A DNA stretch of 64,000 bases, taken from NCBI GenBank assembly GCA_026399435.1, contig JAPLQX010000031.1:1-64000 (forward strand), written 5' to 3'. The translations under genes and the position numbers were made by a program. Origin of the DNA: Rhodocyclales bacterium (lineage in GTDB: Bacteria; Pseudomonadota; Gammaproteobacteria; Burkholderiales; Rhodocyclaceae). Under the pieces are notes generated by a model, which saw nothing but the letters and a program-made list of their open reading frames with translations, did not search any database and was not told where the DNA came from. Position 1 is the stretch's first letter; each line of letters begins with the position of its first letter. Below, piece by piece: positions 31,049 to 42,530 of this stretch.

Positions 31049-31963
31049 CTATAGCCAATCGCGCGGCGGCAGGAAGTCCGTGTAGAGCTTGGCTTCGTCT
31101 GTGCCTGCCTCGGGCTGCCAGTCGTAGCGCCATTTGACGATGGGCGGCAGCGACATCAGGATGGATTCGGTGCGGCCGCCTGATTGCAGGCCGAACAGCG
31201 TGCCGCGATCCCAGACCAGGTTGAATTCGACGTAGCGTCCGCGCCGGTAGGCTTGGAAATCCCGCTCGCGTTCGCCGTAGGGCAGGTCGCCGCGGCGTTC
31301 GATGACGGGCAGATAGGCGGCGGTGAAATGGTCGCCGACGCTCTGTGTCAGCGCCTGGCAGCGCTGAAACGGAGTTTCGCCACCCTCGCCGCCCTCGTTG
31401 AGGTCGTCGAAGAAAATGCCACCGATGCCGCGGGCCTCGTTGCGGTGCTTGAGAAAAAAGTACTCGTCGCACCATTTCTTGTAGCGCGAGTGCACCTCGG
31501 GGCCGAAGGGCGCCAGGGCGTCATTGCAGGTCTGGTGGAAGTGCCGGGCGTCATCCTCGAAGCCATAATAGGGAGTCAGATCCATGCCGCCGCCGAACCA
31601 CCACACCGGTTCCTCGCCTTCCTTCTCGGCGACGAAGAAGCGCACGTTCATGTGCGAGGTCGGGCAGAAGGGGTTGCGCGGGTGCAGTACCAGCGAGACG
31701 CCCATGGCTTCCCAGCGGCGACCCTCCAGTTCGGGACGATGCGCGGTTGCCGAGCCGGGCATCCGGGCGCCCTTGACGTGCGAGAAATTGACGCCGCCGC
31801 GTTCGAAAACCCGGCCTTCTTCGATCAGGCGGGAAATGCCGCCGCCGCCCTGGGGCCGGTCCCAGGCGTCGCGTAAAAAAGGCGCGCCTTCAAGGACTTC
31901 GAGTTCGCCGACGATGCGCTGCTGCAGACCGGTGAAATAGTCTCGAATCGACGCAATGTTCAT
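31049..31963 (-). CDS. hemF: Oxygen-dependent coproporphyrinogen-III oxidase
   Basis: MNVRFF...[65 protein letters not shown]. Confidence 0.95.
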   Translation of the reverse strand: MNIASIRDYFTGLQQRIVGELEVLEGAPFLRDAWDRPQGGGGISRLIEEGRVFERGGVNFSHVKGARMPGSATAHRPELEGRRWEAMGVSLVLHPRNPFCPTSHMNVRFFVAEKEGEEPVWWFGGGMDLTPYYGFEDDARHFHQTCNDALAPFGPEVHSRYKKWCDEYFFLKHRNEARGIGGIFFDDLNEGGEGGETPFQRCQALTQSVGDHFTAAYLPVIERRGDLPYGERERDFQAYRRGRYVEFNLVWDRGTLFGLQSGGRTESILMSLPPIVKWRYDWQPEAGTDEAKLYTDFLPPRDWL

Positions 31964-32459
31964 CAGATCTCTGGGAGCTTCATCGCCAGCACCGTGTCGC
32001 TCTGGCGGCTGCGGAAATCGTTGAGCTTCTGCGCCAGTTCGCGGCCGAAATCGTCGTTGGCCGTGGCGATGATGGCGATCGCGGTGAGCGCCGCGTTGGC
32101 GGCGCCGGCTTCGCCGATGGCGAAGGTCGCGACGGGGATGCCTTTCGGCATCTGCACGATGGACAGCAGGGAATCGAGGCCGTTGAGGTGCTTCGACGGC
32201 ACCGGCACGCCGAGCACCGGGACGATGGTCTTCGCCGCCAGCATGCCGGGCAGATGCGCTGCGCCACCGGCGCCGGCGATGATCGCGCGCAGGTCGCGTT
32301 CCTGGGCCACGGCGGCGTAGTCGAACAGCAGGTCGGGCGTGCGGTGGGCGGAGACGACGCGCGCCTCGTAAGGCACGCCGAATTCCTTCAGCATCTGCGC
32401 CGCTGCCTGCATCACGGGCCAGTCCGAATCCGAGCCCATCACAATTCCGACCAGAGGTT

Positions 32460-32463
<4 letters not shown>
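31963..32463 (-). CDS. purE: N5-carboxyaminoimidazole ribonucleotide mutase
   Basis: [68 protein letters not shown]. Confidence 0.95.
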
Positions 32464-33311
<848 letters not shown>

Positions 33312-33353
33312 GTCGTGTTCCGCGTTGTTGTTTCGGATTCGTCGGGGATGTCG

Positions 33354-33995
33354 TCAGGCGTGTGCGGGCGCCGGGTTGCTCGAATTCGCGCCGAGTTGTT
33401 TGGCCACCGCCTCGCGACCCGCAGCGAAGGCCTGGCGATTCGCCTCTACCACCTGCTCGCCCTTGCGCGCGAAGCGCTTGACGATGCAGGCCAGCAGCAC
33501 GTCCGGCGAGAAAGGCAGGTAGTCGGCGATGGCGCCCAACATGACGGTATTGCCGAGCCGGATCTCGCCCAGATCGCGCGCGATCGACATGGCATCGAAG
33601 GAGACCACGCGGCGGCCGGCGGCGCGCATCTGGCCGGTCGGATCTTCCGGGTAATCGAACAGGCCGAGCTCGACCACGGGCGGCACCAGCTTGGCGTTGT
33701 TCACCAGCGCAAGGCCGTCGGGTCGCAGATAGTGCGACCAGCGCAGCGCTTCGGCGCCCTCGAAGCCGAGCAGCACCTGCACAGTTCCCGGCTCGATCTG
33801 CGGAGAGAGCACCTTGCGACCGAAGCGCAGATGCGAAGTGACCACGCCGCCGCGCTGGGCCATGCCGGCCACTTCGGTTTTCTTGACGTCGTGCCCTTCG
33901 GCGATGGCGGCTTCGGCGAGAATTTCGGTGGCCGTCATGACGCCTTGGCCGCCGATGCCGCAGACGAGGATGTTGGTGATGTCGTTCTGGCTCAT
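33354..33995 (-). CDS. iorB: Indolepyruvate oxidoreductase subunit beta (KOR gamma-type domain)
   Basis: NILVCGIGGQGVMTATEILAEAAIAEGHDVKKTEVAGMAQRGG; next to iorA. Confidence 0.88.
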   Translation of the reverse strand: MSQNDITNILVCGIGGQGVMTATEILAEAAIAEGHDVKKTEVAGMAQRGGVVTSHLRFGRKVLSPQIEPGTVQVLLGFEGAEALRWSHYLRPDGLALVNNAKLVPPVVELGLFDYPEDPTGQMRAAGRRVVSFDAMSIARDLGEIRLGNTVMLGAIADYLPFSPDVLLACIVKRFARKGEQVVEANRQAFAAGREAVAKQLGANSSNPAPAHA

Positions 33996-35884
33996 GTCTT
34001 GACGATATGGATCGGGATGTCGCGCCGCGGCACGTGCTGGATCGCGTCCGGCGCGCAGGGCTGGACGCACAGTCCGCAACCGGTGCAGGCCTGGTTGTCG
34101 ATATTGACGAAGGCCAGTTCGACTTCCTTGCCGGAGGGCTTGATCACTTTCTCGCGGTGCGTGACGTGGATCGCCGGGCAGCCGACCTCGATGCAGTTGC
34201 CGCAGCCGGTGCACTTGTCTTCCTCGACCAGGTAGGGGCGGAAGGGCTTGAAGTCGTCGATCAGCACGCAGGGCCGACGGGCGATGATCACCGAGGGACC
34301 GTCGATCTTGATTTCGTCGCGGATGGTCTTGAATAGCACGGGCAGTTCGTAAGGGTCCACCACCTTGATGCGTTCGTTGGCGACGCCGAGCGCCTCGACC
34401 ACCTTGGCCAGATCGACGCGCGGCGCTTCGTTACCGTGGATGTCGCGGCCCGAAGCCGGCGTCGCCTGGCCGCCGGTCATGCCGGTGGTGTTGTTGTCGA
34501 GCAGCAGGACGGTGACGTTGCCCTTGTTGTAGGTGATGTCGAGCAGGCCCTGCATGCCCATGTGCATGAAGGTCGAATCGCCGATTACGGCGATGATCCG
34601 CTTGTTCTTGTCGACCGCGCCGCGACCCTTGTCGATGCCCAGCGCAACGCCCATCGTGGCGCCCATGCAGATTGTCGTGTCCAGCGCATTCCACGGATGG
34701 CCCGCGCCGAGGGTGTAGCAGCCGATATCGCCGGAGACGATGATGTTCTTGATCTGCGACAGCGTGTAGTAGATGCCCATGTGCGGGCACGACGCGCACA
34801 GCGTCGGCGGCCGCGGGAAGATTTTGACCGGTGCCGCGGCAGGCGCCGGCGGCGGCACTTCCTTGCCGAGCAGGCGATCCACCGCAGGGATCAGCACCTG
34901 CGGCGACAACTCGCCCATCCGCGGCAGCATATCCTTGCCGTGGCAGGCGATGCCCGCAGCCTTGATTTCCGTTTCGAGCAGCTGCTCGGTTTCCTCGACC
35001 ACCAGCAACTGGTCGCACATCTCCGCCAGCGCGCGCATCTTTTCCGGTGGCCAGGGGTAGGAAAAGCCCAGCTTCAGCACCGGCGCATCCGGAAAGGCTT
35101 CCTTGACATGCATGTAGGCAGGGCCGGAGGCGACGAAGCCGACGCTGCGGTCGCTGCCCGGCTCCAGCACGTTGAGCGACGATGCTTCCGACACGCCGCG
35201 CAGGGTCTCGTCGCGCCGGAACAGGCTGGGGATGCGGGTCTTGGCGTGGGCCGGAACCATCACCCAGCGCTCGGGATTCTTGACGAAGCCGGCGGGTTCG
35301 TGCGCCACGCGCTCGCCGACGACGACCAGACCCTTGACGTGGCAGATGCGCGTGGTGAGGCGCAGCAGTACCGGGGTTTCATATTGCTCGGAGAGGCCGA
35401 AGGCAAACTTCGTCATCTCGTAGGCTTCCTGCGAGTCCGCCGGCTCGAGCACCGGGATGTGCGCGAAGCGGCCCCAGAAGCGCGAATCCTGTTCGTTCTG
35501 CGACGAGGACATGCCGACGTCGTCGGCCACCGCAACCACCAGGCCGCCATAGGCGCCGGTGATGGTCATGGTCATCAGGCAATCGCTGGCGACATTGAGG
35601 CCGACGTGCTTCATGGCGCAAAAAGCCCGGGCGCCGGTCATCGAAGCGCCGAGCGCGACCTCCATCGAAACCTTCTCATTGACCGACCATTCGGCGTGGA
35701 GATCGGGATAGCGCGCCAGCGACTCGATGATTTCCGTCGCGGGGGTGCCGGGATAGGCGGCGGCGACGCGCACGCCGGATTCCCATACGGCGCGGGCAAC
35801 GGCTTCGTTGCCGGACAGCAGAAGCCGGCTGGTGGAAGGTGGGGGTGCCAACGGGTTTGACAACTGAGGCATGACGGCGGCCAT
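33992..35884 (-). CDS. iorA: Indolepyruvate ferredoxin oxidoreductase subunit alpha
   Basis: TPP enzyme, GDIGCYTLGAGHPWNALDTTICMGA, two C-terminal 4Fe-4S motifs CTGCGNCIEVGCPA and CTGCGLCVQPCAPDAI. Confidence 0.9.
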   Translation of the reverse strand: MAAVMPQLSNPLAPPPSTSRLLLSGNEAVARAVWESGVRVAAAYPGTPATEIIESLARYPDLHAEWSVNEKVSMEVALGASMTGARAFCAMKHVGLNVASDCLMTMTITGAYGGLVVAVADDVGMSSSQNEQDSRFWGRFAHIPVLEPADSQEAYEMTKFAFGLSEQYETPVLLRLTTRICHVKGLVVVGERVAHEPAGFVKNPERWVMVPAHAKTRIPSLFRRDETLRGVSEASSLNVLEPGSDRSVGFVASGPAYMHVKEAFPDAPVLKLGFSYPWPPEKMRALAEMCDQLLVVEETEQLLETEIKAAGIACHGKDMLPRMGELSPQVLIPAVDRLLGKEVPPPAPAAAPVKIFPRPPTLCASCPHMGIYYTLSQIKNIIVSGDIGCYTLGAGHPWNALDTTICMGATMGVALGIDKGRGAVDKNKRIIAVIGDSTFMHMGMQGLLDITYNKGNVTVLLLDNNTTGMTGGQATPASGRDIHGNEAPRVDLAKVVEALGVANERIKVVDPYELPVLFKTIRDEIKIDGPSVIIARRPCVLIDDFKPFRPYLVEEDKCTGCGNCIEVGCPAIHVTHREKVIKPSGKEVELAFVNIDNQACTGCGLCVQPCAPDAIQHVPRRDIPIHIVKT

Positions 35885-36101
35885 GGTGCGCTCTCGGATA
35901 AGGGAAAAAATAAACCTGCGCCGGGAGTTCCCATCCACGCAGGTCATCGTCAATCGAATCCACTCGAATTATCCGGATTTGAGACCCCTGCGTCCAGTAT
36001 GGGTTCCAGGTCTGTCCGGCCTCACGGAGCACCAAAGGCGAGCGATAAGTCTTTGCGAGGCCCGCCGCAGAAGCCTTTATGAGCGTGCCGGATTTCTGCC
36101 T

Positions 36102-36107
36102 TATAAT
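36102..36107 (+). promoter_or_regulatory. Candidate -10 element upstream of the tusE-like gene
   Basis: Consensus TATAAT about 50 nt upstream of the ATG; -35 not convincing. Confidence 0.35.
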
Positions 36108-36158
36108 CCGACAAAAATAGTCAAGTAATATCCCCGAACCCCAATAGAGAGAACGAAA

Positions 36159-36488
36159 ATGATCAACGTAAATGGACGCGAAATTGAAACCGACGCCGAG
36201 GGCTACCTCGCCTCGCTGGACGACTGGAGCGAAGACGTCGCGAAGGCCCTCGCCGAGCGCGACCAGCTTGCCCTTGCCGACGAGCACTGGCAGGTGGTGC
36301 GCTGGATTCGCGACTACTACGCGGAAAACGGCACCGCGCCGAATCTGCGTGTCATGTCGAAACTGATCGGCGGCTCGCTCGGCGATCAGTTCGGCGACAA
36401 GAAATACCTCTTTGACCTGTTCCCCTACGGCCCCGCCAAGCAGGCGGCGCGTTACGCGGGAATGCCCAAGCCTACCGGTTGCGTATAG
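36159..36488 (+). CDS. TusE/DsrC-family sulfur relay protein
   Basis: GYLASLDDWSEDVAKALAERDQL...W.VVRWIRDYYAENGTAPNLR...GMPKPTGCV with only the penultimate Cys. Confidence 0.88.
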   Translation: MINVNGREIETDAEGYLASLDDWSEDVAKALAERDQLALADEHWQVVRWIRDYYAENGTAPNLRVMSKLIGGSLGDQFGDKKYLFDLFPYGPAKQAARYAGMPKPTGCV

Positions 36489-36505
36489 GGGGCAATCGCA
36501 TCAAG

Positions 36506-36683
36506 GAAGCTCCCTCCCCTTCAAGGGGAGGGCGGGGTGGCGCGCAGCGGTCGGGTCGAGCAGCCACGGAGAAGCTCCCTCCCCTTCAAGGGGAGGGCTG
36601 GGGTGGGGATGGGGCCAAACAGCCAACAAGCCACGCCTTTGCACTCCATCCCCCTCCCTGCCTCCCCCTTGAAGGGGGAGGAG
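36506..36683. repeat. Cluster of CCCTCCCCTTCAAGGGGAGGG palindromes (two direct, one inverted)
   Basis: gaagctccctccccttcaaggggaggg at 36506 and 36571; inverted variant ccctccctgcctcccccttgaagggggagg ending about 36683. Confidence 0.85.
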
Positions 36684-36810
36684 AAAACGAACACGACACC
36701 TGATTTTCCCCAACCGCAATTGGCGGCATAATCCCGCTTGCCCGGAACACGAATAAGAACGGGCCCCATCAACGCGGACGGACCGGTTGGTATCGAACCG
36801 GCGTGGACAG

Positions 36811-39267
36811 ATGACCAGCGACAGCAATCCGGGCCCACTAGCCTTGACCGATCTCAAACCCGTCGATGCGCGGGCGCTGTATCGCCGCTGCGATCCCGCG
36901 CTGCTGGATTTCGAAACTTCCGACCAGTTGCCGCCGCTGGCAGAAATTTTCGGCCAGGCGCGCGCGGTGGAAGCCGTGCGTTTTGCCATCGACATCGATC
37001 GTCCCGGCTACAACCTGTTCGTCCTCGGCGAACCGGGCAGCAGCCGTCACGACGATGTGCGCGAACTGCTGGCGGCAAAGGCGGCCAGCCTGCCGGCGCC
37101 CGACGACTACTGCTACGTCAACAATTTCGCCGATAACCAGTCGCCGCGCGTCCTGACGCTGCCGCCTGGGCGCGGTGCCGATCTGCGGCGCGACATGCAG
37201 CGGCTGATCGAGGAACTTGAGCCCGCCATCTCGGCGGCCTTCGACAGCGAGGACTTTCGTTCCCATGCCGAGGCGATCCAGAACGAATTCAAGGAACGTG
37301 AAGCCGGCGCCCTGAACCATCTCGGCGACGAATCCAGGCAGCAAGGCATCGCACTGATACGCACGCCGCAAGGCTTCGCCTTTGCGCCGCTCGCCGGCGA
37401 GGAACCGATGAGCCCGGATATATTTGCCGCGCTGGCCGACGAGGAGAAGCAGCGTCTGGGCCACGTGATGGAGGAGTTCGGCGAACGCCTGCAAAAGCTC
37501 ATGCACCAGTTCCCGCGCTGGCGGCGGGAAATGCAGGGGCGGCTCAAGCAGCTCGGCCGCGACACCATGAGCCTGGCCATCGGCCACCTGATCGACGAGC
37601 TGAAAGAGCGCTACGCCGGGCTGGTGAACGTGCTGAGCTTTCTCGATGAGGTACTGGCCGACATCGTCGAGTACGGCGAAAGCCTGCGCGAACAGCACGG
37701 GGACAGCGAGGGCTTCGAGCTGACCGGCGACGGCCTTTCGGTGCAGCGCTACCAGGCCAATCTGCTGGTCGATCACGGCGGCAGCAAATCGGCCCCGATC
37801 ATCAGCGAGGACAATCCGACCTTTCCCAATCTGCTGGGCCGGGTCGATCACCTTGCCCACATGGGCACCCTGGTCACCAATTTCACCCTGATCAAGGCGG
37901 GCGCCCTGCATCGTGCCAACAGCGGCTTCCTGATGCTCGATGCGGACAAGCTGCTGCGTCAGCCCTACGCCTGGGATGCCCTCAAGCGCACCCTCAAGGC
38001 CGGGGAAATCCGTATCGAATCGCTCGAGCGAACACTGGGTTTCGGCAGCGGCCTGCCCCTGGTGCCGGAGCCGATCGCGCTGTCGTGCAAGGTCGTGCTG
38101 TTCGGCGAGCCGATGCTTTACTACCTGCTGAAAGAATACGATCCGGAATTCAGCGAGCTGTTCCGCGTCGCCGCCGATTTCGAAACCGACGTCGAGCGCA
38201 GCGACGACAACACGCGACGCTTTGCCCGCAGAATTGCCGACCTGTGCCGTCGCGACGGCTTGCGCCCCTTCGAGCGCGCCGCCGTGGCGCGCGTGATCGA
38301 GCAGTCGGCGCGCTTCGTCGGCGATGCGCAACGGCTATCGACCAACACGCAGCACATCGTCAATCTGCTGCACGAGGCGGAGCATTGTGCCGTCCGCGCC
38401 GGTCGCGCCACGGTCGGTCCCGATGATGTCGAAGCGGCGCTGGCGACCCAGGTCCGGCGCCACGATCGCTTGCGCGACCACTATCAGCAGGCGATCCTGC
38501 AAAACACCTTGCTGATCACCTCGAGCGGCGGCCATGTCGGCCAGATCAACGGCTTGGCCGTGATCGATCTCGGCGATTTCCGCTTTGCCCATCCGGTGCG
38601 CATCACCGCCACGGTGAGGGTGGGCGAAGGCGACGTCATCGACATCGAGCGCGAAACGGAAATGGGCGGTCCGATCCATTCCAAGGGTGTGATGATCTTG
38701 TCGTCATTTCTCGCCACGCGCTATTCCAGCCAGGTGCCGCTGTCGCTCTCGGCGAGCCTGGTGTTCGAGCAGTCCTACGGCCCGGTCGAAGGCGACAGCG
38801 CCTCCCTGGCCGAGCTCTGTGCCCTGCTTTCGGCATTGTCCGGGGCGCCGATCGACCAGTCGCTGGCGATCACCGGTTCGGTCAACCAGTTCGGCATGGT
38901 CCAGGCCATCGGCGGGGTCAATGAAAAAATCGAAGGCTTCTTCGACATCTGCCGCCTGCGCGGGCTCACCGGTCATCAGGGCGTGCTGATTCCCGAAGCC
39001 AACCTGAAGAACCTGATGCTGCGCCAGGATGTGGTGGCCGCCGTCGCGGAAGGAAAGTTTCGCATCCATGCCGTGGCCAGCGTCGAGCAGGCCATCGAAC
39101 TCCTCACCGGCATTGCAGCCGGCGAACCGAATGATGATGGCGTCGTGCCGGAGGGCAGCATCAATTATCTGGTCGCGACACGGATGATGGAGATGTCGCA
39201 AGTGCGGCAGTCATTCGCCGGCGGCGGCAAGCGCAAGCGCCGGGCCAGGGCCGAGCCCCGCAGCTAG
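36811..39267 (+). CDS. Lon-family ATP-dependent protease (LonB-like, AAA + Ser/Lys peptidase)
   Basis: AFDIDRPGYNLFVLGEPGSSR-type N-terminus, GGVNEKIEGFFDICRLRGLTGHQGVLIPEANLKNLML Lon C-terminal domain. Confidence 0.85.
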   Translation: MTSDSNPGPLALTDLKPVDARALYRRCDPALLDFETSDQLPPLAEIFGQARAVEAVRFAIDIDRPGYNLFVLGEPGSSRHDDVRELLAAKAASLPAPDDYCYVNNFADNQSPRVLTLPPGRGADLRRDMQRLIEELEPAISAAFDSEDFRSHAEAIQNEFKEREAGALNHLGDESRQQGIALIRTPQGFAFAPLAGEEPMSPDIFAALADEEKQRLGHVMEEFGERLQKLMHQFPRWRREMQGRLKQLGRDTMSLAIGHLIDELKERYAGLVNVLSFLDEVLADIVEYGESLREQHGDSEGFELTGDGLSVQRYQANLLVDHGGSKSAPIISEDNPTFPNLLGRVDHLAHMGTLVTNFTLIKAGALHRANSGFLMLDADKLLRQPYAWDALKRTLKAGEIRIESLERTLGFGSGLPLVPEPIALSCKVVLFGEPMLYYLLKEYDPEFSELFRVAADFETDVERSDDNTRRFARRIADLCRRDGLRPFERAAVARVIEQSARFVGDAQRLSTNTQHIVNLLHEAEHCAVRAGRATVGPDDVEAALATQVRRHDRLRDHYQQAILQNTLLITSSGGHVGQINGLAVIDLGDFRFAHPVRITATVRVGEGDVIDIERETEMGGPIHSKGVMILSSFLATRYSSQVPLSLSASLVFEQSYGPVEGDSASLAELCALLSALSGAPIDQSLAITGSVNQFGMVQAIGGVNEKIEGFFDICRLRGLTGHQGVLIPEANLKNLMLRQDVVAAVAEGKFRIHAVASVEQAIELLTGIAAGEPNDDGVVPEGSINYLVATRMMEMSQVRQSFAGGGKRKRRARAEPRS

Positions 39268-40265
39268 TCTTTCATCGTCAGTACCGCCGCTCCCTGGAAT
39301 TCGCCGCGGCGCAGTTGCGCCAGCGCCTCGTTGGCCTGCGCCAGCGGAAAGCGGACGACTTCGGTGCGGATCGGCACCCGCGGCGCGAGGTCGAGGAATT
39401 CGAGGCCGTCGCGCCGGGTCAGGTTGGCCACCGAACGGATGCTGCGCTCGCCCCAGAGGATCTCGTAGGGGAAGGCGGGAATGTCGCTCATGTGGATGCC
39501 GGCACAGACCACGCAGCCGCCTTTTTCCAACTGGCGCAGGGCCACTGGCACGAGGGCTCCGGCCGGGGCGAAGATCAGCGCTGCATTGAGTGGCGTCGGC
39601 GGGTTTTCGTCGGTGCCGCCGGCCCAGGCGGCGCCGAGGCGGCGGGCAAACTCCTGGCTGGCGGTATCTCCCGGACGGGTGAAGGCATGGAACTCGCGTC
39701 CCTGGAACTTCAGCACCTGGGCGACGATATGGGCGGCGGCGCCGAAGCCGTAGATGCCTATCCGGCGCGACTCGCCGGCCATGCGGAGGGCGCGGTAGCC
39801 GATCAGGCCGGCGCACAGCAGCGGCGCCAGCGGCGCGGCGTCAACCTCGTTGGGCAGCGGGAAGCAGTAGCGCGCATCGGCCACCGTGTATTCGGCATAG
39901 CCGCCGTGGATCTGGTAGCCGGTGAAGCGTGCCGCGTCGCAAAGGTTTTCGCGACCGCTGGTGCAGAAACGGCATTCGCCGCAGGTCCAGCCGAGCCAGG
40001 GTACGCCGACGCGCTGGCCGGGCACGAAACCGGCAACCTTCTCCCCGATGGCCGCGACGCGGCCGACGATCTCGTGACCGGGAATCATGGGCAGCACGGG
40101 ATGCGGCAACTCGCCGTCGACCAGATGCAAATCCGTGCGGCAAACCCCGCAGGCTTCCACTTCGATCAGGAGGGTGCCGCCGCCCGGTTGCGGCACCGGC
40201 AGCTCGGCCATGCGCAGCGGCGTCCCAGGCCGGTCGAGGAGCATGGCGCGCATGCGCGCTTTCAT
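39264..40265 (-). CDS. Zinc-dependent alcohol dehydrogenase family protein
   Basis: CGVCRTDLHLVDGELPHPVLPMIPGHEIVGRV; four-Cys zinc loop CGECRFCTSGRENLC. Confidence 0.88.
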   Translation of the reverse strand: MKARMRAMLLDRPGTPLRMAELPVPQPGGGTLLIEVEACGVCRTDLHLVDGELPHPVLPMIPGHEIVGRVAAIGEKVAGFVPGQRVGVPWLGWTCGECRFCTSGRENLCDAARFTGYQIHGGYAEYTVADARYCFPLPNEVDAAPLAPLLCAGLIGYRALRMAGESRRIGIYGFGAAAHIVAQVLKFQGREFHAFTRPGDTASQEFARRLGAAWAGGTDENPPTPLNAALIFAPAGALVPVALRQLEKGGCVVCAGIHMSDIPAFPYEILWGERSIRSVANLTRRDGLEFLDLAPRVPIRTEVVRFPLAQANEALAQLRRGEFQGAAVLTMKD

Positions 40266-40320
40266 GTTCGGACTTTTACGGCGTCAGCTCATCGACCGGG
40301 CCTGGCCCGGTCAGTGGCCG

Positions 40321-40557
40321 CTAGCATTCGGTGACGATCTGGATGTATTCCCGGTTCAAGTCGATGAACGGAGCGCTGAGAACCTTGCGGCCTGTCTCCC
40401 CCGCTTCGAAGACCTCGACATCCATGACTACGAGGAACGCCTTCGATTCAAGCATGAAGTCCGTAACGCGGGCCCCGGGCAGGACGTCGATGTAACCAAC
40501 GATGCGGTATGCCCCCGTCAAAATCGTCACTTTGGTCTTGTTCTCATGCGTAGTCAC
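40321..40557 (-). CDS. Small conserved hypothetical (DUF6812-like)
   Basis: KVTILTGAYRIVGYIDVLPGARVTDFMLESKAFLVVMDVEVF; family assignment by memory only. Confidence 0.55.
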   Translation of the reverse strand: MTTHENKTKVTILTGAYRIVGYIDVLPGARVTDFMLESKAFLVVMDVEVFEAGETGRKVLSAPFIDLNREYIQIVTEC

Positions 40558-40862
40558 GAAATTCTCCTCTCAGTCAGCCAGGTGTCGACGTGCTTCGGGT
40601 CCGGCCCCGATGTCGCGGCCGGAAATCCAATTCACTCGTGATGATACAGCCATGTGCCCGCGGCGTTGTCGGCGGGCGGTCTGGCTGTTGCGATACAGGT
40701 GTGGCATGCATCCAATATCGACCACAATTCCCGCGGTTTTTGCCGTTTCAGACCCTTCGGGTTTATGAAAAACTGGTCCATGCAGAGGAATGAACCGACA
40801 CAGGCGTGCATACAAGTCGGTCACTCGTCCGTTCAGCGGGCGAACTCCCCGGGAGACACATA

Positions 40863-41021
40863 ATGAGCACTTCATTCTCTTTCAAGGAACTTCGCGGTGC
40901 GATTCGCGCCTGGCGGCGTTATGGATTCTTCTCGCTCAATCAGCGCGAAGCGGAGATCATCGACGCCGTGTATGCCCGCCTCACGTCGAGGCCGCTCAGG
41001 AAATTGTCGACAGCCAGATAG
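40863..41021 (+). CDS. Small hypothetical protein (52 aa)
   Basis: Good SD cggggagacacataATG; MSTSFSFKELRGAIRAWRRYGFFSLNQREAEIIDAVYARLTSRPLRKLSTAR. Confidence 0.45.
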   Translation: MSTSFSFKELRGAIRAWRRYGFFSLNQREAEIIDAVYARLTSRPLRKLSTAR

Positions 41022-41058
41022 CCGTATCCCTCCGCATCCGGTTCGATGCCAGGCACCG

Positions 41059-41310
41059 TCATCCGGCGCCGAGTTTCTTCTGCAGATAGGCCACCACGTC
41101 ATCGAGGGTGATCAGCTTGGCGTAGTCGGCTTCGGGAATCTCCACCTTGAGTTTCTCGTGGAGCCCGAGCAGGAAATTCAGCCAGTCCATCGAGTCCAGG
41201 TCCACCTGGCTGCGCAGCGTGCGGTCGCCGCGCAACTCGTCGACCTCGACCTCGGGCGCGATCGACAAGAGCGTGGCCAGTGCCACGGCACGGATTTCGG
41301 CATCAGTCAT
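41059..41310 (-). CDS. Acyl carrier protein
   Basis: VDLDSMDWLNFLLGLHEKLKVEIPEADYAKLITLDDVVAYL; phosphopantetheine Ser in DSM. Confidence 0.88.
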   Translation of the reverse strand: MTDAEIRAVALATLLSIAPEVEVDELRGDRTLRSQVDLDSMDWLNFLLGLHEKLKVEIPEADYAKLITLDDVVAYLQKKLGAG

Positions 41311-42530
41311 TTTTCCAGGTCCTCCGGATGTTGCAGCAATTCATTCAGTTCGAGCAGGAACAGCGCGCCACGATGGCCGTCCGAAACGCGGTGGTCGGCC
41401 GAGAGGCTGGTGGTCACCACCGGCAGCACCTTGAGTCCGCCGTTCTCGGCCCAGGGCCGCTCGGCGACGCGGCCGAAGCCCACCAGCGCCACCTGCGGCG
41501 GCGTGATGACGCCGAACACCGAGTTCGAGCCCTGGTCGCCGAGATTGGTCACGGTGATCGTCGGCTCGTTCATCTCGGAGCTGCGCAGCGAGCCGGCGCG
41601 CGTGCGCTTCACCAGATCGGTCAGCTCCTGCATCAGCACCGTCAGCGGCTTGCTGTCGGCTTGCAGCAGCGCCGGCGCGATGAGCCCGCCCTGGCGCAGC
41701 GAAATCGCCACGCCCAGATTGATGGCGGCAACCGGGACGAAGCCGCCGTCACGCCAGTAACCGTTGAGCTCGGGATAGCGCTTCAGCGCCATGGCCACCG
41801 CCTTCAGCAGCAGCGCCGCCGGCAGCAGGCGCTCGGCCATCGGCCGCTGCACATTGGCCACCTGCAGCCAGGCCAGTGCATTCGCGAGCGGAATATCTTC
41901 GGCGACGTAGTAGTGCGGAATCTCGCGCTTGGAGCGGCTCATCGCGGCGGCGATGGTCTTGCGCATGTCCGCCGTCTTTGCCGCCTGTTGTGCCGCGGCC
42001 ATTTGCGCCGCGGATTTCTCCACCACCGGCGCTGCCCTGGGGGCGGCCGCCGCTTTCTCCACGTCCTCCAGCGTCACCGCGCCATGCGGGCCGGTGCCGG
42101 TGATGCTGTCGAGATCGACGCCCTTTTCTTCCGCATGCTTGCGTGCGGCGGGCGAGATCATGCGCCGCCCCGGGCCGGTGGGTGCAGCGGCAGGAGCCGG
42201 TGCAGCCACAAGCGCTGCGGCTGCAACCGCCGGCGCCGCCTTGGGCACCGGCATCGCCGTACCGCCGACGCCGACTCCTGCGGGGGCGGTCTCGCCCGCT
42301 GCGAGCAGCAGAGCCATCACGGTGCCCACCGGCATCTTCCGCCCGATCTCGGCGATCAGTTGGTGGACCGTTCCCTCCTGCCAGCTTTCGACATCTACTG
42401 CGGTCTTTGTGGTGTCGACCACGGCCACGACCTGGCCCTTCTTCACCGTGTCGCCAACGCCGACTTTCCATTCGAGCAGGGTGCCCTCGTCCATGTCGGA
42501 GCCCAGTGCAGGCAACTTGAATTCGATCAT
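41307..42530 (-). CDS. 2-oxoacid dehydrogenase E2 (dihydrolipoamide acyltransferase)
   Basis: Lipoyl domain [13 protein letters not shown], peripheral subunit binding domain [31 protein letters not shown], catalytic [10 protein letters not shown]. Confidence 0.92.
   Translation of the reverse strand: MIEFKLPALGSDMDEGTLLEWKVGVGDTVKKGQVVAVVDTTKTAVDVESWQEGTVHQLIAEIGRKMPVGTVMALLLAAGETAPAGVGVGGTAMPVPKAAPAVAAAALVAAPAPAAAPTGPGRRMISPAARKHAEEKGVDLDSITGTGPHGAVTLEDVEKAAAAPRAAPVVEKSAAQMAAAQQAAKTADMRKTIAAAMSRSKREIPHYYVAEDIPLANALAWLQVANVQRPMAERLLPAALLLKAVAMALKRYPELNGYWRDGGFVPVAAINLGVAISLRQGGLIAPALLQADSKPLTVLMQELTDLVKRTRAGSLRSSEMNEPTITVTNLGDQGSNSVFGVITPPQVALVGFGRVAERPWAENGGLKVLPVVTTSLSADHRVSDGHRGALFLLELNELLQHPEDLEK

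Noticed and set aside
34436-35860. 474-aa plus-strand ORF
   Set aside because: Antisense to iorA; shadow ORF.
36838-38331. 497-aa minus-strand ORF
   Set aside because: Antisense to the Lon-like protease; His/Gln-rich shadow translation.
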